A stretch of DNA of 64,000 nt from Ephemerocybe angulata. Taxonomy: Eukaryota > Basidiomycota > Agaricomycetes > Agaricales > Psathyrellaceae. The position numbers were made by a program, and so were the translations under genes. Of this stretch, positions 58,255 through 64,000 are shown piece by piece. Every line of letters begins with the position of its first letter. The first letter of the stretch is position 1. The notes under the pieces are model-generated. The model was not told where the DNA came from. It was given only the letters and a program-made list of their open reading frames with translations, and ran no database searches. The stretch spans positions 558,001 to 622,000 of the forward strand of contig JAACJK010000222.1 in NCBI GenBank assembly GCA_013368325.1, read 5' to 3'.

Positions 58255-59817
58255 ATACTCCTGCTTTTGCCCTGGCTGCAGCTTACTTGAGAACGAAACA
58301 AAGTAAATGTATTATACTGTTATGTTACATTATGACTGCTGACTTATACTAATGCATAAAGTTTTTTGGTGACCTGAGGCCTGAACTTCGCCTTTTAGCT
58401 CTATTGACTGATATTCTTTTGTTCCATGCCATTCTGTGGTCGTCATTCTGCAGTTGGTCAACGCCAAGTCAACGCCTCATGATATTCCTCTGACCTCGGT
58501 CGGGATTTGTTCTGCATCCATTAAGTACTTGAATTGTATTTTACCTCATAGATTAGGTATATTACAATCATCTTCCATTGGTAGAATAAATGTATTGAAG
58601 CCAGAACATGTCATTGGAATTCATTTTCTACGGGAGATCAGGAGTCGCCTTACTTATCAGACAAGTTGATGGCGCTTGATGGTGCTACTGCTGTGTACCT
58701 CAATCTGTTCACCACTCCTCTTGTGCCTAACAATTTCGCTAGAAATTTTGATATAATGTAGCCAGCTATGCTTAGACGCGGAATACCGAGTTTCAAGAAG
58801 TGCGGACATTTTTTGCTTGAGTTATACCCTTTCGAGTCTGAGTTCTCCGCTCAGCCTCATATTTGATGGCTCGCATCAGGACCAGATAAATGGGTGTGCG
58901 TGATAACCTTCTGCTTACTGTAGCCTCTCGCTTTTTGTATATTTGGTAGATAGTTTTCTTGGCTCTGTATGTATATAGTTTTTATTACAGCCAGATTACT
59001 ATAGCACAAGTTATAGCTATTACCGTTAAGTATATTCAAAGCGGCCTGATCCCCATCATACTGGCTGATTGAATGCTTGCCCTTCTCTTTCCCTGATCTC
59101 TGAAGGTCATAAAAACGAATTAGTAGTGTAGTCAGTAGACTATAGAGCAAGTATATACTAAATTTGTACCTTAGAATTGAATCCAAAGAGCGATAATGGT
59201 CGCACACCAACTGTTTGTCTGAAGTTCAAGTCCCATCATCCCCCGTTCCTGCTTGGTGTATATCTTCCTTTGGATTTAATCCTAAGCTATAATCGTGGCT
59301 TTGTTTCAAAGATAACACTCTTAGCTATATGTAGAGTTATAATTTATAACCTTGGGAGGTACAGTACATAAGAGAAAGTATGTTATCGTCATGGCCTCGA
59401 TTTATAAGGGAGCAAAAGAGTCCTTCCTCCTTTGTCGACGTTCTGGTGAGGGCGCAAGAAGGGGTATGCGTGAAGCGGTTGTTCTCTTTGAGGTACGACT
59501 CCTGTCTTCATCTCCAAGTGCCGTTGTTAGTGTAGTGGCCAGAAGGGCCTGGACAGGTCGTTCTGGAGTTGCGGGTCTGGGATAGCTGGGATGCTCGGAC
59601 TGTGATACATATGGGGACTCTTTGGCAGTCAGACAAGCAAACTTGGAGGCCAGAGCGAGCAATACAGTGCTCATCTCCTTTAGATTGGCCTCCTGGTAGC
59701 TGCTTGCCTCTGCGCCCGAATCTATGAATCTATGTTGCTATCCATGATTGCTTTCAAATTCAAGCTTCAGCTTTAGCTGAAGTGCTAATGCATCAGCAGA
59801 TGAAGAGAACTGAGGTG
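58255..59817. other. Spacer without recognised gene
   Basis: AT-rich sequence. No open frame carries a known motif. A short open plus-strand frame at 59352-59585 begins with TACGACTC-type low-information sequence and is probably chance. Confidence 0.4.
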
Positions 59818-60600
59818 TTACTGGAATTTGTGCTGTTGCGAGTTAGCATAGATCCACTCATCAACAATTAACATGGCCACGACATACACAACATTCCAAT
59901 CGCAGTCTCGCTCGCGAGTGTCCTCAGTTTCTTCAAGTGAGTCGTCATTTGAGGAGTCATTAAGATTGTCAGATTCACCATCACCGTCGTTGTCGCCAAT
60001 AGTCGTCATATCGTTTCCCAAAGACTGGATACTGGCTAGATCGAGATTTGGCAGATTTAGCAATGGAGGTGGCGGGATTGGATGAGGATCTGGCACTCGA
60101 GGATGCTGGGACTGAAGATGCTGTAGGAGTCTGTATGCATCTTCACGAGTGGTAGGAAAATAGAACATTGCCTGCTCAAAGCCCTGCTGCATGTAGGAAT
60201 AGATTGCAAGCCTAAGTGCATGAAGGTGCTTGCAGGCGCCTCCAGATGTACTGAAATCTGGGCAAGTACACGCTGAGACTCCATTTCTTGAAATCGCACA
60301 CTGGTAGCTGCTGCCAGTGCCATCCCAGTGAGACGAGGGAATGCACTCTGCCAGATATGTATCTGCTGTAGCCCGAGTAATGGAGACGATCCTCTTCTCG
60401 GAGATGACGACCGTCGCACCATGATCCCTAGCTTCATCATCCTCCCACCAGCATAGTGTGTTCTGAGCTGACGCCTGATTTCTATCACGAAGATACTGTT
60501 GATGTACCTGAGTTATGTCGCGTCCATCGGTGTACCCATCAAAGCGGGTGCGAAGCCACGCAGTATACTCTCTACGCTGTTGGTGATGAGCGTAGACTCC
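59818..60600 (-). pseudogene. SWIM zinc-finger / MULE-like transposase C-terminus
   Basis: A single minus-strand frame runs from about 60590: REYTAWLRTRFDGYTDGRDI, QVHQQYLRDRNQASAQNTL, CWWEDDEARDHGATVVISEK, TADTYLAECIPSSHWD, then a SWIM finger CAISRNGVSACTCPDFSTSG and GACKHLHALRLAIYSYM (CxC...CxH). It ends in YFPTTREDAYRLLQHLQ, a proline-rich linker, an acidic stretch and VDEWIYANSQQHKFQ. SWIM fingers at this position are typical of Mutator-like transposases and related fungal proteins. The catalytic domain upstream is missing, so this is a C-terminal remnant. No ATG occurs early in the frame. Confidence 0.65.
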
Positions 60601-60713
60601 TGGAAGTATTTACGAGTCCGTTTACGGATTCGTTCTGTGGTGTTGATCCCGGTAAGACGTTTGTGATCCAATTCCGCGATGCGATCAAACAGGACTCACC
60701 ACCCATCCCCCGC

Positions 60714-60945
60714 AAGACGTCTGTCGACCCATCACTTTGGCCATTGTTTGGTTCCCTCGGGCATCGGGCGCTGGGCAGCTGGGGTCGCCATAAGACGCCT
60801 GGCGACCCATCAGTTTGGACAGTATTTGGCTGGTACGGGCATCGGCGAGAGGCAACTGGGGTCACTACAAGACGCCTGGCGACCCATCAGTTTGGCGACT
60901 GTTTGGTTTGGGTGAGGCAGGCCACAGGCAGGCCGTTCGCACTGA
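60714..60945. repeat. Tandem repeat, three units of about 78 bp
   Basis: The unit starts AAGACGYCTGGCGACCCATC at 60714, 60792 and 60869 and contains TTTGGCTGGTACGGGCATCG-like and GGCAACTGGGGTC segments. Units 2 and 3 are most alike. It begins directly upstream of the SWIM remnant's open frame. Confidence 0.8.
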
Positions 60946-62560
60946 CAAGTTGAAGGAAATTGATTCATTGCAAAGTAGGACATATACATGGTAGCTATGT
61001 AGAAACACAAGGAGAACACGAAGGCCCCCCACTTCCAGGTCGGAAACGCACGTCACACCAGGCAAACAGTGAACCCTGTGGGGAGATGCTGAAGATCATG
61101 GTAGGTGGGGCGGAGGGGAGGAGCAAGCCGGCTGCTGTGTGGTCGCACACTCGCTGGCGTTGCCGCAGTCTTGGAGAAAGTCAGCTGGTACGCGAGGATG
61201 GGGAAACTCGGAAAAGGGGCTTACCTTGGGGTACGAGGAGGGCTGGTGAAAACGCCGAGGCGATGGGGGCCCTGACGCCCAGTGACATTGGCATCGAACG
61301 ATGAGGTTGACGTGGTGGACGGAGGTGCTGGTGCCCGGGTGGTAACCAACGTCGACGCAATGGATGCGCAACGCGCTGGTCTCATGCAGTGGCGTATCCA
61401 AGGTTGCGTTGGCATCGAGCGCGCAGTTGGGATGGGGCCAATGTTTTGTTCTGCTGGGACGGTTCGCGCATCGACGGGTGCACAGGGAGGTATGACATAG
61501 CCAATGACCTGGGGGAGGCTCGAGAGTTAGCTGGTGTAAGGAAGGGGAGGAGGGTGGGCTTGCCTTGGAGAGCGGGTAGGAGGATGGTGGTGGAGAGACG
61601 GCCGGGGTGGCGTCCAGCGAGCTGTCACGACAGGATGGATGGACGACGGGCTGGGTGCGGGTTCGTGGTGGCCACACGCAGCCGCACGTGGGGTCCCGTA
61701 CGCAGGCTGGGCGAACAAGGCTGGTTCGCGAGCGGGCCAAACACTGAACGTCGCGGGTGCAGGTGGTGGTGGGAAGGAAGGAAAGATTGAATTGCTGTTG
61801 AACCCAGAATTGTGATGCAGCGGCGCGTGGGCTCGCGTGGCCACATGCGAGCCGGCCATCACTCGGCTTCCCATATCCGGACCAAGGGTCCGACCCATCA
61901 TCTCCCATCATTCTCGTTCTCGAAGGCCGAGGACAACCGCTCCGTCTTCTCTTTCTCCTCTCATCCCCGGCGCTCTCATGTAACTGCCCCCGCTTGTCAT
62001 CAAATCCGCACCGTCGTCGTCTCCCACAGTGTTTGTGCTGCCCAGGGCGGAATCGTCGTTGGACGGTCGTCGCGCAACCCATGCGATCCAGGACTCCAAG
62101 CTCCAAGCCCAGTCAGCCTCGTCGACAACCAGCAAGAGCGACGCCACGACTCACTTCGTTCGTACGAGCCCGGCCGTTCATGACGATCTCGTAGATATGG
62201 CGGCGCCGAGGCGGTCCCAAGATGAGTTGGCAGGTACGGCTGCTTGGGGCACGATGAAGGAGGTGAGTACGCGATGGCTCGGATTCCAGATGAACGAAAA
62301 CTCACCTGTTACGACAGCCGTTCATTGACCCGACACTCTGAACAAGTCATCGCAAACCCCTCCTACAGTCATTGCCACAAGAGAATGCCTTCGAAAAAGT
62401 CCGCCGCGTCGTACGCCAACACGCGCCCGGAAGCGTCGTTGGACGGCGGATCACAACGCAGGGGGGCGCAGGACTCCAGGGCCTCTCAGTAGTGTCGAAA
62501 ACCAGCAAAGCGAGGCCATTACTCACCTCGCCCGGCCTTCCCATAACCTTCTCCATCTCC
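60946..62560. other. GC-rich region with diverged duplications
   Basis: A long minus-strand frame (61096-62106) is rich in Pro, Ser, Arg and His with no domain and looks like chance in GC-rich DNA. A motif set (GTCGTTGGACGG, then CAGGACTCCA, then ACCAGCAA.AGCGA.GCCA..ACTCAC) occurs at about 62050-62165 and again at 62434-62535. A related CGAGCCGGCCATCACTCG piece lies near 61848. This is old segmental duplication. Confidence 0.45.
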
Positions 62561-62579
62561 ATCCTCCAGCAGGTGAGCG

Positions 62580-63756
62580 CATCACGGCGCCAAGGCCCTC
62601 GTCCTCAACATCCCCGTCACAGCGCCCTTCCCCACCCGCGACACCATCGCCGCAACCTCCCTCACCCACGTCCCTGCAGAGAAGAAGGACATTCTCGTCG
62701 ACTTCCTCATCCGCCTGTCCAACTTCTATGGCGATCTCCACTTTGCCTACCTCGAGAGTCGTTGATGGCGGCAAGCCCCAGGTTTACTACCTCGATATCG
62801 CGGCGAAGCAGACTGCTGCCAAGTTTACTGCCGACCGTGGTCTCCCATGGTGCGTGTCCTCTCTTACTCCAAGGCGTAGACTGACAAGTGCTATTAGGTC
62901 TGGCCCGCTCCCTTCGGTCGTGCTTTGACCAAGGAGGAAGCCTACATCCAGAAGCTCGACACCTCGTGCCTCCCTCAAGCTCACCGTCCTCAACGCCGAG
63001 GGCCGCATCTGGACCATGATGGCCGGAGGAGGCGCCTCCGTCGTCTACAGCGACGCCATCGCCGCGCACAGCTTCGCGCACGAGCTCGCCAACTACGGCG
63101 AGTACATACTCCGGGGCAGACATACGAGTACGCCAAGATGATCATCGACCTCACCATCCCACCCCGAAGGCAAGATCCTCATCATCGGCGGTGGTATCGC
63201 CAACTTCACGAATGTCGCGGCGACCTTCAACGTCATCCGTGCGCTCAAGGAGTACAAGGACCAGGCTGTGGCGAAGAGTTGCTTTATGCGGGCATGAAGA
63301 TTAGTGATGTGTTTAGGTTTACGAGGCGTGCGTGTTTTGCTTTTCTTTCTCTCTCTTCGACGCGATGCTGATTATCTTGAATGATAGGTCTCCAGCCTTG
63401 GGCTACCACGAGATGGTGCTCATGTTCTTTGCGGACCACGGTCCGGCCATCTCGGGCGCCATGAACATGATTGTTGCTACACGTGCGGGCAAGTCGTCGC
63501 TCGCGTTGGGTTTCTTCACTATCGGCTCGCGCTTCGGTGGTGCGCTCGATGAGGCTGCTACGATCTTCTCGAATGTGAGGGATATGGGGCTTACACCGAG
63601 GGAGTTCGTGGACCAGGCTAGGAAGCAGAACAAGCCCAGTAAGACTTTGTTGTTCCGTTTGTTTTCGGGGGCGAGATGCTGATTACTCGTTGCGTGTGTA
63701 GTCTCTGGTATTGACCACAAGATCAAGAGCGTCAACAACCCGGATCTGTGTGTCAA
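62580..63756 (+). pseudogene. ATP-citrate lyase, internally deleted pseudogene
   Basis: ATP-citrate lyase makes cytosolic acetyl-CoA. Pieces in order: AKALVLNIPVTAPFPTRDTI, HVPAEKKDILVDFLIRLSNF, DGGKPQVYYLDIAAKQTAAK, an intron-like gap (62852-62900), [16 protein letters not shown], a frame change, [20 protein letters not shown] followed by [36 protein letters not shown], then an abrupt jump to [17 protein letters not shown], an intron, [54 protein letters not shown] and GIDHKIKSVNNPDLCVK. The citrate-binding end of one half is thus fused to the citrate-synthase-like half with several hundred residues missing, including the catalytic phospho-His region. The N-terminal ATP-grasp part is also absent. 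With the frame changes this cannot be functional. Confidence 0.85.
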
Positions 63757-64000
63757 AGGTCCACTTTTTGTACAGCAAATTGTTCAGGATTTATCATTTA
63801 TGGTCTAGAGTTCTCCACTTACTTAGAGAGTTCATTGTAAGGATTCAGAGCTGATCAATAGTATGGGTTTCCAAGGTCCAGGGAGAAAACCCGGTCCTGC
63901 GACTGCACTTCAGTTTCCAAATGTCACGCAGGTCACGATTGCCGAAACGGACTTGTAAATGCCAGGCGCGAGTCCTGGCCACAGCTCAAGTTTGAGAATG
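63757..64000. other. Right edge, nothing recognised
   Basis: The ACL similarity stops at 63756. The last 244 bases contain no motif I can assign. Confidence 0.4.

Noticed and set aside
61096..62106. 336-residue minus-strand open frame
   Set aside because: Composition is Pro/Ser/Arg/His-rich without any domain, in GC-rich DNA where stops are rare on several frames. No intron signals or start context.

Overview
The window comes from a basidiomycete, most likely an Agaricomycete. Genes carry many short GT-AG introns (about 45-65 nt), the housekeeping proteins look fungal, and the repeats are the mixture usual in mushroom-forming fungi (chromodomain Ty3/gypsy, Ty1/copia, hAT, Tc1/mariner, LINE, tyrosine-recombinase retroelement, MULE-like, TET/JBP remnants). 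No species is claimed.

Layout. 1-2.2 kb has no recognisable gene. 2.2-2.7 kb (minus) is a degraded WD40 piece of beta'-COP. 2.8-13.0 kb is the only compact conserved block: Prp16 spliceosomal DEAH ATPase (+), a Sel1-repeat protein (+), an F-box protein (-), dolichol-phosphate mannosyltransferase DPM1 (-), the LSM-type NatC subunit NAA38 (+, divergent from DPM1) and a tRNA-Gly(TCC). From 13 kb on the window is a repeat compartment. It holds a small three-exon gene, a broken gene with a well-formed promoter, a 5'-truncated Ty3/gypsy chromovirus, a complete hAT element (18970-22922, 8-bp target duplication) that splits an older pseudogene, and a Tc1/mariner element (26412-29580) carrying a second, SAM-domain-like gene. 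It also holds a foldback MITE (30970-31282), F-box/LRR and TET/JBP dioxygenase remnants, and several copies of a TIR element family with GTCCA-type subterminal repeats and a tRNA-like core.

45-53 kb shows a three-level nest: a tRNA-like sequence was split by a 5'-truncated LINE (9-bp duplication), and the LINE ORF was split by a copia element (5-bp duplication). 53.5-56.1 kb is a DIRS/Ngaro-type tyrosine-recombinase retroelement. 56.5-58.3 kb is a multi-exon gene of unknown function. 59.8-60.6 kb is a SWIM-zinc-finger (MULE-like) remnant followed by a 78-bp tandem repeat. 62.6-63.8 kb is an internally deleted ATP-citrate lyase pseudogene.

The conserved genes do not form one pathway: Prp16 acts in splicing, DPM1 in ER glycosylation, NAA38 in N-terminal acetylation. 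The rest records repeated insertion and decay. The strongest candidates for something undescribed are the Tc1/mariner element with a cargo gene and the TIR family with an internal Pol III-like promoter. All calls are from reading the sequence; no search was run.
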